In this document: positions 1 to 8,058 of the stretch, piece after piece | Position numbering within the stretch: the first letter of the stretch is position 1 | Layout: each line of letters begins with the position of its first letter | Origin: CAZGKX01 sp964525945 | GTDB taxonomy: Bacteria; Pseudomonadota; Gammaproteobacteria; Legionellales; Legionellaceae | Length of the DNA stretch: 57,228 nucleotides | NCBI GenBank assembly: GCA_964525945.1 | Contig: CAZGKX010000008.1 | Span: 1-57,228, forward strand | Direction: 5' to 3' | Notes under the pieces: generated by a model | Seen by the model: only the letters and a program-made list of their open reading frames with translations | What the model was told of the DNA's origin: nothing | Database searches by the model: none | Program-made: the position numbers and the translations under genes

Positions 1-52
1 CCGCCATTAAACGCCGTTTACATCGTTGTAGCTGACGTTTGGTTTGACATAA

Positions 53-630
53 AATAAAAAACCTGAAGTCAAATTATCTGGTAAGGTAGAATGCGATGAG
101 GTCTATGTTGTTGCCGGTCATAAGGGTCATCCTGGTGAAGTAAAAAAAAGGGACGATTAGGTCGCCGCAACAGGCTTCGGGGAGCTCGAGGGCGAGGAAC
201 ATTAGAAAAAGAAAAACCTCCAGTTTTTGGTATGATTGAGAGAAAAGGTGCCGTTGTCATTCACATGCTTCCATATGTGCAGCAAGAAACAATCAAACCA
301 TATATTGTCGCCACCATTATGCCTAGCACTTTTGTGTATACAGATGAGTATAATATTTACTGCAGATTACCTGAGTGGGGATATGGGCATAAAACAGTGA
401 ATCATGGCGCCGGGGAGTATGCGCGTGATGAAGATGGTGATGGTTTTCATGAGGTACATGTGAATACGATGGAAGGTTTTTGGTCTCTTTTACGATCTTG
501 GCTTAGACCACACAGAGGTATTTCACAGGAAAAACTACCGATCTATCTCGGTTTTTTTGAGTTTGTGCATAATGTTAGAAAAAGAGGGAAAGCTTTGTTG
601 GCGTCGTTGGTTCAATTGTTAGTCGCGTAA
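53..630 (+). pseudogene. IS1595-family (ISXO2-like) transposase, frameshifted 3' fragment
   Basis: DDE-type transposase remnant. The reading starts without a start codon near position 53, with the motif VECDEVYVVAGHKG, and runs in one frame to an A8 tract at 142-149, where that frame meets a stop at 158-160. The -1 frame picks up exactly there with GRRNR, GARGRGTLEKEKPP and then FVYTDEY, HGAGEYARDEDGDGFHEVHVN and EGFWSLLRSWLRPHRG, ending at TAA 628-630. These are conserved blocks of the IS1595/ISXO2 group. The N-terminal zinc-ribbon part is absent; a stop at 50-52 closes the frame upstream. The copy is therefore 5'-truncated and frameshifted, and probably dead, unless the A-rich stretch supports -1 slippage. 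Confidence 0.85.
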
Positions 631-652
631 GACCCTGAAACACATAAAGAGC
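53..652 (+). mobile_element. Remnant of an IS1595-type insertion sequence
   Basis: The element is represented by the 3' half of its transposase plus a short non-coding tail. Its right boundary is estimated at about 632-652, where the opposing phosphodiesterase gene loses similarity to its family and its reading frame enters the insertion sequence. The left end and any second terminal repeat are not recognisable at the window edge, so no target-site duplication could be checked. The boundary is inference; the transposase identity is direct from its motifs. Confidence 0.5.
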
Positions 653-1561
653 CAATTTTTTTATTAATGGAATATCCACATCAAGACCTGTTCGTTCTGG
701 CCAAGACCATGCGGCTACTTTAAGACCAATTAGATGGGCATGTTCGATTTGTTCAGTTGTCAATTGAATATCTTGTGCATCCCACCATGTACCACCTAAC
801 GATTTGATCATTTCAGGGATGGAATTATGGTAGTTTTTTAAACGTTTCCCAGCCAACCAAACACTCGCAATTTGGGGCAATTCACGCATCGTTTTTTCTA
901 GATCAGTGTCTGTGATATATGCCGTTTCAACCAGAGGATTTATTTTTTGCATGAGCAATAAACATTGCCAGTCATAAGCTTGTATTTTAGTTCGATGACT
1001 AATACCTTCTTTACGAATAATTTGATCAAGTGCCATAACAATTTTTTTAGGAGGAACACTTAAATTTGGCGCCGTCGGATCGGTTTTGATTTCAATTTGA
1101 AATCCCACGTCCTTGCCTGCATTTTGTTTTACATAAGCAATGACTTCTTGAAGCGTGGGTATAGAAGTGTTGTTGAGCGATGTTTGTAAAGGAAATAACT
1201 GCGCATAATCCGTATTGGGCTTAATTTGCCCCACATCATAGGTTTTTATCGTTTGTAACGTTAAGTTTTTTACAACTAAATTCGACTTTTTTAACCAATG
1301 CCCCCTTTTGTCGCGCGTTATGTTTGGATTCAACGTTAAATCATGCTGAACCACAATCACCCCATCTTTGGTCATCGCCACATCCAAATCAACACAATCC
1401 ACCCCTTGCATTAAAGCCACTTGATAAGCGGGAAGTGTATTTTCAGGGGCCAAACCTCGAGCCCCGCGATGGCCATACACTGTAACATTTTGGGCGAAGT
1501 AAACCGTGTAGAAAATTGTGAAAGAAAAATACAGTCCAGCGATGCCCCTAGCAATCTTCAA
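575..1561 (-). CDS. Glycerophosphodiester phosphodiesterase (GDPD/UgpQ type), C terminus replaced by IS sequence
   Basis: GDPD-fold enzymes hydrolyse glycerophosphodiesters to glycerol-3-phosphate and an alcohol. The N terminus (IAGLYFSFTIFYTVYFAQ) looks like an export signal, so the product is probably periplasmic. Family motifs follow directly: GHRGARGLAPENT, DLDVAMTKDGVIVVQHD and FQIEIK. The usual closing motif (VDGIITDRP-like) is missing. After PLIKKL the frame runs into the insertion sequence and overlaps the transposase gene end-to-end until a stop at 575. A TTG start at 1561 is supported by AAGG six bases upstream; no ATG lies near. The protein is probably impaired, because the last strand of the barrel is lost. 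Confidence 0.75.
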   Translation of the reverse strand: MKIARGIAGLYFSFTIFYTVYFAQNVTVYGHRGARGLAPENTLPAYQVALMQGVDCVDLDVAMTKDGVIVVQHDLTLNPNITRDKRGHWLKKSNLVVKNLTLQTIKTYDVGQIKPNTDYAQLFPLQTSLNNTSIPTLQEVIAYVKQNAGKDVGFQIEIKTDPTAPNLSVPPKKIVMALDQIIRKEGISHRTKIQAYDWQCLLLMQKINPLVETAYITDTDLEKTMRELPQIASVWLAGKRLKNYHNSIPEMIKSLGGTWWDAQDIQLTTEQIEHAHLIGLKVAAWSWPERTGLDVDIPLIKKLALYVFQGLTRLTIEPTTPTKLSLFF

Positions 1562-1578
1562 AACAAACCTTAGTGATT

Positions 1579-2202
1579 TTAATAAACAAATGGATTTTTT
1601 TTTAAACCAGGAATTAATTTTAATCCAAACAACTTTATGATCGCGCCATAGAGTGGGACAAACGCAATGAGACTGATCATGATTTTAAACCCAACATCAA
1701 CAAGAGCTATTTCAGTCCAATGTTGGCTTAAAAAAACATTATTGCATTGATAAAACGCAATAAAAAAGAAAACTGCGGTGTCCACCACATTGCCTATTGT
1801 TGATGACAGAACCGGAGCAACCCACCATGTCGAATTTAGGCGATAACGCTGAAAAACCAGTATATCAACCCCTTGACCCATCACATACGCCACAAAACAA
1901 GCCAGAGCTATTCGGAGCGGCATCATATGAATCACCAACGAGCCCCCTTCTAATAACGTGGCGATGGCATACGATAAGAGCAAACCAGGGAGCATGCTTC
2001 TTAAAACAATTCGCCGTGCCGCCGACGCATTCCAGATGCGGAGTGTCAGATCAGTGAGTATAAAAATCGCAGGGTAAGTAAATGCCCCCCACGTCGTTTG
2101 AAAGCCAAATAATTTAAAAGGATATTGGACCAGTACATTGCTTAAAACAATTAAAACAACATGACAAACCGACACCACCCTAACTATGATTTTTTCAGGC
2201 AT
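1579..2202 (-). CDS. yhhQ: YhhQ/VUT-family queuosine-precursor transporter
   Basis: Inner-membrane protein of the vitamin-uptake-like YhhQ family, which in E. coli imports the 7-deazaguanine precursors of queuosine. About six hydrophobic segments are visible. Family blocks are readable: SNVLVQYPFKLFGFQTTWGAF, FILTDLTLRIW, WWVAPVLSSTIGN and EIALVDVGFKIMISL. The length, 207 residues, is typical. The ATG at 2202 is preceded by GAGG at five-base spacing and is preferred over the GTG two codons upstream. It is transcribed toward the truncated phosphodiesterase gene with a short gap. The substrate assignment rests on family identity only. Confidence 0.85.
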   Translation of the reverse strand: MPEKIIVRVVSVCHVVLIVLSNVLVQYPFKLFGFQTTWGAFTYPAIFILTDLTLRIWNASAARRIVLRSMLPGLLLSYAIATLLEGGSLVIHMMPLRIALACFVAYVMGQGVDILVFQRYRLNSTWWVAPVLSSTIGNVVDTAVFFFIAFYQCNNVFLSQHWTEIALVDVGFKIMISLIAFVPLYGAIIKLFGLKLIPGLKKNPFVY

Positions 2203-2230
2203 GAACACCTCATGATCGCTTATCTCAATG

Positions 2231-2515
2231 TCACAACATCAGGGTGCGTTTATTCACCAATTTGTGAGGATCTTCGTACCCATATAGGCATTGCTCACGA
2301 ATAATTTTATCCACGACCGGATGAATATTCGGATGCACTTGACTGTTATCTTCGTTACCCGGGCTGTAATAATTACGAAGTTCTGTTGCAGAACCTTCAA
2401 ATGTAGGGATGTTTTCGCCGGAAAGTTGAACTTTAGGACCTAAAGCAGCTTGAATGGCCTCATAAACGACTTTTTGCTCAGGGGCGTTATAAACGAGAGT
2501 AACAGGAATATTCAT
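2231..2515 (-). CDS. C-terminal piece of NadD-like nucleotidyltransferase (separate frame)
   Basis: A 94-residue frame that continues the nucleotidyltransferase gene upstream in the +1 frame. It starts (LVYNAPEQ) as a plausible continuation. It then holds FEGSATELRNYYS, which resembles the C-terminal ISSTxIR signature of NMN/nicotinate-mononucleotide adenylyltransferases. The upstream frame lacks that motif. Its ATG at 2515 lies 29 bases inside the upstream gene and has no clear ribosome-binding site of its own. I read the pair as one gene broken by a +1 frame change (one extra base in the gene or in the assembly), although coupled translation of two chains is not excluded. Confidence 0.6.
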   Translation of the reverse strand: MNIPVTLVYNAPEQKVVYEAIQAALGPKVQLSGENIPTFEGSATELRNYYSPGNEDNSQVHPNIHPVVDKIIREQCLYGYEDPHKLVNKRTLML

Positions 2516-3299
2516 CCAACAGACGTTGAAGGGATGCTGTTATTTTTTCGACATCCATAGCGAGGCCTTCACGCGGGTAAAATTTAATATCGCATAGAGA
2601 ACCGTATTGACGCCATTTGTACCATTTATGAAAATCCATCAACCCGTCTAAACCTAAAATTAAAGTAAATTTGGTGTTCGCATTCATCAATACCAGCAAA
2701 CTCAGCGTCGCAATCATCCGGGATGGCGGATCACGATCAATTTCCAAGCGTTCTACTTTGCAATGCTCCCCATCAAGATGTTCTGCTTCTAGCATTTTTT
2801 TCAACATAAAGAGCCTGGTCTCAGCTGCTGTGTAACTTTGTGCATCTTTTAAAGGAGATTGGGCATTAATCACCACATGCAAGTCATCATGGATGGTCAA
2901 TAAATGTTTAATATACACCAAATGATTCACGGTGGGAGGATTGCCACTTAAACCGAACACAGCCGCATGGGCCGTAGAGTTTTCAAGCGATTGAATGCGC
3001 TCAATGGCTCTTTGAATGATGCATTCTTCAATCCGTTGATCTTTTTTTCCTAAAAATTTATCACGATTGGGATTGCCGGGTAACTCAGTGCCCATGCTCA
3101 TCAGCAAAGTAAGGAGATCAACGGTGTTCTGGGTGGGGAGAAGTGTGATTTGGGGTTGATGGGCAATTGCAAAATCAACCACCAATTCGATGTCTTTATC
3201 AGACAAAACAAAGGGTTCTCCAGTTTGGAGCTCATTTAAATGGTATATTTTTTCGGGCAACTCATGCTTAATTGCATCCATTAAATCTTCAAAATACAT
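2487..3299 (-). CDS. NadD-like (cytidylyltransferase-fold) nucleotidyltransferase, N-terminal piece
   Basis: 270 residues with an N-terminal extension of about 110 residues that I do not recognise. A nucleotidyltransferase domain follows, opening with GLSGNPPTVNHL, equivalent to the GxFxPxHxGH dinucleotide-binding motif of NadD. Further on are ILGLDGLMDFHKWYKW and KFYPREG, matching the GxD and RxG elements of nicotinate-nucleotide adenylyltransferases. These attach AMP to nicotinate mononucleotide in NAD synthesis. The frame ends at 2487, before the C-terminal TELR motif, which lies in the overlapping +1 frame. The ATG at 3299 has GAGG at good spacing. The extension makes this unlike standard NadD, so the substrate is uncertain. 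Confidence 0.65.
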   Translation of the reverse strand: MYFEDLMDAIKHELPEKIYHLNELQTGEPFVLSDKDIELVVDFAIAHQPQITLLPTQNTVDLLTLLMSMGTELPGNPNRDKFLGKKDQRIEECIIQRAIERIQSLENSTAHAAVFGLSGNPPTVNHLVYIKHLLTIHDDLHVVINAQSPLKDAQSYTAAETRLFMLKKMLEAEHLDGEHCKVERLEIDRDPPSRMIATLSLLVLMNANTKFTLILGLDGLMDFHKWYKWRQYGSLCDIKFYPREGLAMDVEKITASLQRLLDEYSCYSRL

Positions 3300-3358
3300 A
3301 ATGACCTCTAAATTTAAATTTATAACTGCTCATACAGTGCTTTTATTTTAAATGGACG

Positions 3359-3385
3359 TGTAGGTTGGGCCTTGGCCCAACTACA
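3359..3385. repeat. Palindromic element around GTTGGGCC / GGCCCAAC
   Basis: An eight-base perfect inverted repeat (3364-3371 and 3374-3381) with a two-base loop. It extends outward to TGTAG/CTACA if one G is bulged. It sits in the 251-base gap between two divergent genes and has no T tract. It resembles small dispersed palindromes common in gammaproteobacterial genomes; no second copy was noticed in this window. Confidence 0.5.
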
Positions 3386-3492
3386 AAAAGGAATCACTTA
3401 AAAATAAAGCCACTATACCACGCAATACGCGTCATGATGTAAAATTATACATCATTTGGATCACAAAAAGAACACATGCTGTTCCATATATT

Positions 3493-3522
3493 TTGCTAAT
3501 TATATTAAATTAGCGATATACT
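3493..3522 (+). promoter_or_regulatory. Promoter with an internal palindromic operator candidate
   Basis: TTGCTA (3493-3498) and TATACT (3517-3522) are separated by 18 bases, giving a sigma-70-like promoter 28 bases before the methyltransferase ATG. Between the two boxes lies a seven-base inverted repeat, GCTAATT (3495-3501) and AATTAGC (3508-3514). A dimeric regulator bound there would block RNA polymerase. The regulator is unknown. Confidence 0.45.
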
Positions 3523-3550
3523 CTTCAAATGTTAACAAAAGGAAAGCTGC

Positions 3551-4372
3551 ATGCCTTTAAAGGCTATGTACAATTCAATTGTTGCTCCACGTAACACAGC
3601 AGATTCTTTCGGCTCTATCAGTGAAAGTCATCAATGCGCTATCGAGCAAATAAAACATGTCCATTTAGGACTAAGAGCCCATTACAAGGTATTGGACTTT
3701 GGTGTGGCAGATGGTTCTTTTTTAAAAAAACTTCAACCTCACATGCCTCAAGCAGAATTTACGGGCATTGATGTATCATCAGAAATGTTGAAAATTGCTG
3801 AAAAAGAGCTACCGGGATTAAAAACCATTGAAACCAGTGCTGTGGATACCAGTAAATATTTGCCTCACCATAGCCAAGATTTAGTGCTTGCCCATTTTAT
3901 CAATGCCTACATCTCTATCCATACCTTGTTTAACCAAGCCCAATTACTTACCCGATCTTCAGGGCATTTTTCAATAATAACAACAACTTACGAGTCATTC
4001 CCCGCGGCACAGCAACAATTGGCTGATTTTATCGCTAAAGAATCACTCTTAAGCGGTATTGTAGGCCATTATTACAAAGCCTTGGTAAAAAACACCACGG
4101 TGGTTGCAGGTGAGGAAGAGTTGCTGGATACATTGGTCCAGCACCATTTTCATGTGGTAGAACACCAGCGACTACACATCCCTATTACCTTTCAAAATAT
4201 AGATGAACTGGCATTATTTGGGATAGAAGGCACGTGGTTTTTAAACAGTTTGTCCATACGAATGCTGCCAAAAAATTTTTTGCTGCAACGTATCAAACGT
4301 TTATTTAGTAAAATATTTACTTTTCCCTATCAAGACACTCATATTATCGACGTTGTTTTGGCAAAAAAATAA
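3551..4372 (+). CDS. Class I SAM-dependent methyltransferase
   Basis: A 273-residue Rossmann-type methyltransferase. The SAM-binding motif I is VLDFGVADGSF at about residues 50-60, followed by an acidic strand end in FTGIDVSSEMLKIAE and a motif resembling post-II (DLVLAHFINAYISI). The C-terminal 100 residues are not recognisable and could form a substrate cap. There is no signal peptide, so it should be cytoplasmic. The start at 3551 follows AAGGAAA at good spacing. It stands alone between divergent neighbours with its own promoter and palindrome, so genomic context gives no substrate. Confidence 0.75.
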   Translation: MPLKAMYNSIVAPRNTADSFGSISESHQCAIEQIKHVHLGLRAHYKVLDFGVADGSFLKKLQPHMPQAEFTGIDVSSEMLKIAEKELPGLKTIETSAVDTSKYLPHHSQDLVLAHFINAYISIHTLFNQAQLLTRSSGHFSIITTTYESFPAAQQQLADFIAKESLLSGIVGHYYKALVKNTTVVAGEEELLDTLVQHHFHVVEHQRLHIPITFQNIDELALFGIEGTWFLNSLSIRMLPKNFLLQRIKRLFSKIFTFPYQDTHIIDVVLAKK

Positions 4373-4384
4373 TTCGACTCACTT

Positions 4385-5368
4385 TTATAGTCCCAAATTA
4401 TCCCGCTTAAAAATACGATCGGCTCGGTAACTTGAACGAACCAGAGGGCCTGAAGCCACTTCGAAAAATCCTTTGCTTAATCCTATCAGGCGTAATTCCG
4501 CAAACGTTTCGGGAGTAACATAACGTTGGATAGGTAGATGATTTTTTGTGGGTTGCAAATATTGCCCAAGGGTTAAAATATCCACATTTTTGGCTCGCAA
4601 ATCATCCATTGTTCGCACAATTTCATCATCGGTTTCACCTAAGCCCAGCATTAAACTGGTTTTAGTTAAAACATCGGGACGGTATTGTTTTGCAAAAGCC
4701 AAAACGTTTAACGTTTGCCAATAACCGGCTCGGTTGTCCCTTACGGGATGTGTTAAACGTTCCACTGTTTCGACATTTTGAGCAAAAACATCAACGCCGC
4801 TGTCCAACAAAACAGCGATGTCTTGTTCTTTGCCTTGAAAATCAGGGGTTAATGCCTCTATTTTGGTTTTAGGACTGCTGTTTTTGATGGCACGAATAGA
4901 GTCGGCATAATGCATGGCTCCGCCATCCAACAAATCATCGCGATTGACTGACGTTAACACCACGTAATCTAAATTCATTAAAGCAACTGTTCGGGCCGTA
5001 TTTTCAGGTTCGTCTTTATCAAGCCAGCCATGAGGATTACCCGTATCGACTGCGCAAAAACGACAAGCGCGTGTGCATACAGCTCCCATAAGCATTATAG
5101 TAGCCGTGCCATGCGACCAACACTCCGCAATATTGGGGCATTTTGCCTCTTCGCAGACTGTGGCTAAACGGTGTTCTTTTACTTGTTCTTTGACATGCGC
5201 ATAAGCAGGCGTGGTTTGATTGACAATGCGCAGCCACTTGGGTTTAGGAAGGCGCTGGTGTGCACTGTCAATGGCCTTAACCCCATCTTTTATCGCCACG
5301 ACACCATGCTCAGTTTTATATTTCTGCCCACTTTCAACAACAACAGGTATATCCGTTAATTTGCTCAT
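4385..5368 (-). CDS. lipA: Lipoyl synthase
   Basis: Radical-SAM enzyme that inserts two sulfur atoms into the octanoyl chain on lipoyl-dependent enzymes. Both iron-sulfur sites are visible: the auxiliary cluster motif (CEEAKCPNIAECW) and the radical-SAM cluster (CTRACRFC). The C-terminal SSYRAD motif is intact. The ATG at 5368 gives 327 residues, normal for the family; a TTG seven codons upstream is possible but has no better ribosome site. lipB is not next to it. It follows ligD on the same strand after about 100 bases and converges on the methyltransferase gene, 12 bases apart. Confidence 0.95.
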   Translation of the reverse strand: MSKLTDIPVVVESGQKYKTEHGVVAIKDGVKAIDSAHQRLPKPKWLRIVNQTTPAYAHVKEQVKEHRLATVCEEAKCPNIAECWSHGTATIMLMGAVCTRACRFCAVDTGNPHGWLDKDEPENTARTVALMNLDYVVLTSVNRDDLLDGGAMHYADSIRAIKNSSPKTKIEALTPDFQGKEQDIAVLLDSGVDVFAQNVETVERLTHPVRDNRAGYWQTLNVLAFAKQYRPDVLTKTSLMLGLGETDDEIVRTMDDLRAKNVDILTLGQYLQPTKNHLPIQRYVTPETFAELRLIGLSKGFFEVASGPLVRSSYRADRIFKRDNLGL

Positions 5369-5469
5369 GCAACAACCCAAAAATAGCAATAAATCGATGA
5401 TCCCAAATCAAGTTGGAGAGATCAAGTTTTTTCGGTAATTAACCGAACCACCCCCGTAGGCAAGGTAAA

Positions 5470-7941
5470 TTAAATGCCATTCAATTTATTTAGGTGCAAG
5501 GACTGTTTTATTTTTCCAAAATCAGCCCAAGGATCTTTAAAATGGTGCAAACGCTGGGGTAGTGTTTTGAGGGTATAATACGTGTCTGCAGGATTGTTGG
5601 TTAATTCCTGCCAATCAATAGGCACGGCAATGGGAGCATGAATACGGGCTCTTGTTGAATATGGGGCAATCGCTGTTGCACCACGTTGGTTCCGTAAATA
5701 ATCAATAAATATTTTACCCTTTCGCATTCCCTTAGACATAATGCCTATGTATTCATTCGGCTTGATCGTCTGCAAGGTGTGAACAAAATTTTCCGTGAAA
5801 TTTTTAATATCAACCCAGCAATACTCTGGCTCAATGGGAATGACCACATGCAATCCTTTGCCACCGGTGGTCTTTACAAATGTTGTTAACCCTAACAATT
5901 CGAAATAATGTTTCACATCAAAAGCAGCGGCCACGACTCGCTTCCAAGCAACATCAGGCGCAGGATCCAAATCCATGATAATCACATCAGGATTCTCGAT
6001 GGCTTCAATTCGACTGCCCCAGGGATGGATTTCCAATACCCCCATTTGCACCAAACTTAATAAACCAGCCTCGTTCTCAATATAAATATAATTGTTGTGC
6101 TTTGTGGCGTCATTGTTGAGTACATCCATGGTTTGCAGATTTTTGGTTGTGTTTTTATTTATTTTTTTTTGGTAGAAACAATCGTTATATTGCACAGGGC
6201 ATCGTACCAAAGTGAGCAAACGTTTTGTGAGGTATGGCAAGATATAAGGGCTTATTTCTTGATAATAATGGTATAGATCGTGTTTCGTAATTCCGTCTTC
6301 TTGGTATAAAATTTTATGCGGGTGAGTGAGTGGCTGTTGAACAGAGCGTTTTGGACGTGGCCTATTTTCTTCTATTTTCTGAACAGGCTCTGCTATTTCT
6401 TTCCTCACATCTTTGGATTTCTTATCCACACGCAATCCACAAAAGCTCGGATGGCGCAATCGACCCTCCTTGGTCCACTCACTAAATTCAATTTCTGCTA
6501 CTAATTTGGGTATAACCCAAGTGGCTGTTGTTTTGCCCGGTGGTGACGAGCTGAAAGGATTTTCAGCTGCAATGATTTTTTTTAGGTCCATATACAAGTC
6601 GTTTAATGATTGTTTGGTAAAACCCGTGCCGACTTTACCGCTATAGATCAAATCCTGCTGGCTGTTGTAAAACCCTAGGAACAATGCGCCAAACCCCTCA
6701 CGGGAATGTTTAGGCGGGGAAAAACCACCGATCACAAACTCTTGGCGTTTCATGCATTTGGTTTTTAACCACGTCTTGGAGCGTTTTGTCATATAATGAC
6801 TGTCGATTTTTTTAGAGACGATGCCTTCCAGAGCAAACTTACACGCATGCTTTAGAATACGCTCACCCTGCCCTATAGTATGATCGCTAAAACGAATGGA
6901 TGGCTCTGCACCTTTCAATAGATTTTGTAACATTTTTTTTCGTTCAATCAGTGGCAAATTCCGAAGGTCCCACTGGTCATAATAAAGCAAATCAAACCCA
7001 TAAAATATTAAATCCTGTTGGTCCTTGGTGGAAATCACATTTTGTAACAATTGAAAATTAGATCGACCTTGCTCGTCCAATAAAACAATCTCCCCATCCA
7101 ATACAACATTGGAAACGGGCAGTTTTGCGATAAAATTTGCTAGGTTGGAGAATTCTATGGTCCAATCTTTGTTGTTACGAGACATCAATTTGACGTCATT
7201 TTTATTTTTAAACGCCAACACCCGATAACCATCTAATTTTATTTCGTGCAACCACTCATCGCCTTTAGGAGGACTATTCACCAATGTGGCCAATTGTGGT
7301 GAAATTTTAGTGGGCAGAGGTTGTGAGGGTAAATCCAGAGGGTTTATCTCTTTTTTTTGTTTGACAAGGCCATTTTTGGTCCAAATTTCCTGATAGTTCC
7401 CAGAAATTTGGTCAATGGATAAATTTGAAACAACGCTGTTGGGACAACACTGGGTGATATCTTCATCGGTGCTAAATTCATCTTGATGTTTGATTAAAAA
7501 CCAAGCGTGCTTATCTTTCGAAGATTGCACCAAATCCCAACGACCATGTAATTTTTCGGCATGGAGTTCAAAACGAAGATGGCCTTTTTGATAGGCAAGC
7601 AAAGGTTCTTTATCCAAGGAGTGCCATGTGCCTTTATCCCATAACATGACCGTACCACCACCATATTCGCCTTTAGGGATAATTCCTTCAAACAATCCAT
7701 ACTCAATGGGATGATCCTCCACCTGCATGGCAAGACGTTTTATGTGAAAATCAAGGGACGGGCCTTTCGGTATCGCCCAACTTTTAAGGACCCCATTGAG
7801 TTCCAAGCGAAAATCGTAATGCAAATGGGAAGCCGCATGTTTTTGCACATAAAAACGATGGTGATCTTCGTCGTGCATTTTCCCTTTTGGCTCGCGCGTT
7901 TTATTAAAATTCCTTTTTTGATGATAGTGTTCTAAACCCAT
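5470..7941 (-). CDS. ligD: ATP-dependent DNA ligase LigD, three-domain end-joining enzyme
   Basis: Multifunctional enzyme of bacterial non-homologous end joining. Domain order: a 3'-phosphoesterase (residues about 25-150; HDEDHHRFYVQKH, HYDFRLE), an ATP-dependent ligase (from about 225, with the adenylated lysine in EIKLDGYR), and a primase-polymerase domain (about 545-800; DLDPAPD, TTGGKGLHVV). The order and the 823-residue length match Pseudomonas-type LigD. The ATG at 7941 has GAAGG close upstream. It is divergent from ku, with about 117 bases between the two starts, so the pair is probably expressed together. All key motifs appear intact. Confidence 0.95.
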   Translation of the reverse strand: MGLEHYHQKRNFNKTREPKGKMHDEDHHRFYVQKHAASHLHYDFRLELNGVLKSWAIPKGPSLDFHIKRLAMQVEDHPIEYGLFEGIIPKGEYGGGTVMLWDKGTWHSLDKEPLLAYQKGHLRFELHAEKLHGRWDLVQSSKDKHAWFLIKHQDEFSTDEDITQCCPNSVVSNLSIDQISGNYQEIWTKNGLVKQKKEINPLDLPSQPLPTKISPQLATLVNSPPKGDEWLHEIKLDGYRVLAFKNKNDVKLMSRNNKDWTIEFSNLANFIAKLPVSNVVLDGEIVLLDEQGRSNFQLLQNVISTKDQQDLIFYGFDLLYYDQWDLRNLPLIERKKMLQNLLKGAEPSIRFSDHTIGQGERILKHACKFALEGIVSKKIDSHYMTKRSKTWLKTKCMKRQEFVIGGFSPPKHSREGFGALFLGFYNSQQDLIYSGKVGTGFTKQSLNDLYMDLKKIIAAENPFSSSPPGKTTATWVIPKLVAEIEFSEWTKEGRLRHPSFCGLRVDKKSKDVRKEIAEPVQKIEENRPRPKRSVQQPLTHPHKILYQEDGITKHDLYHYYQEISPYILPYLTKRLLTLVRCPVQYNDCFYQKKINKNTTKNLQTMDVLNNDATKHNNYIYIENEAGLLSLVQMGVLEIHPWGSRIEAIENPDVIIMDLDPAPDVAWKRVVAAAFDVKHYFELLGLTTFVKTTGGKGLHVVIPIEPEYCWVDIKNFTENFVHTLQTIKPNEYIGIMSKGMRKGKIFIDYLRNQRGATAIAPYSTRARIHAPIAVPIDWQELTNNPADTYYTLKTLPQRLHHFKDPWADFGKIKQSLHLNKLNGI

Positions 7942-8025
7942 GATCCTTCACCTGATCTTTCGTGCCTGCATTCATAATTATTGGCATCCAAGCAATATAT
8001 GTCAAATTATTGAACAATAAGTTGC

Positions 8026-8031
8026 TATAAT
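8026..8031 (+). promoter_or_regulatory. -10 box of the ku promoter
   Basis: A perfect TATAAT lies 27 bases before the ku start codon, inside the short ligD-ku divergent region. The best -35 candidate (TCAAAT, 18 bases upstream) is poor, so strength and regulation are uncertain. Confidence 0.4.
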
Positions 8032-8058
8032 TAAAAGACAATGAAAAAGGAGTTTTAT

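Noticed and set aside
1..52. TTGACA at 44-49 as a promoter for the transposase.
   Set aside because: No -10 box at the right distance, and the downstream frame is truncated.
5405..5450. Inverted repeat TTCGGT/ACCGAA between ligD and lipA as a terminator.
   Set aside because: The stem is short and the T tract is on the wrong side for the minus-strand genes.
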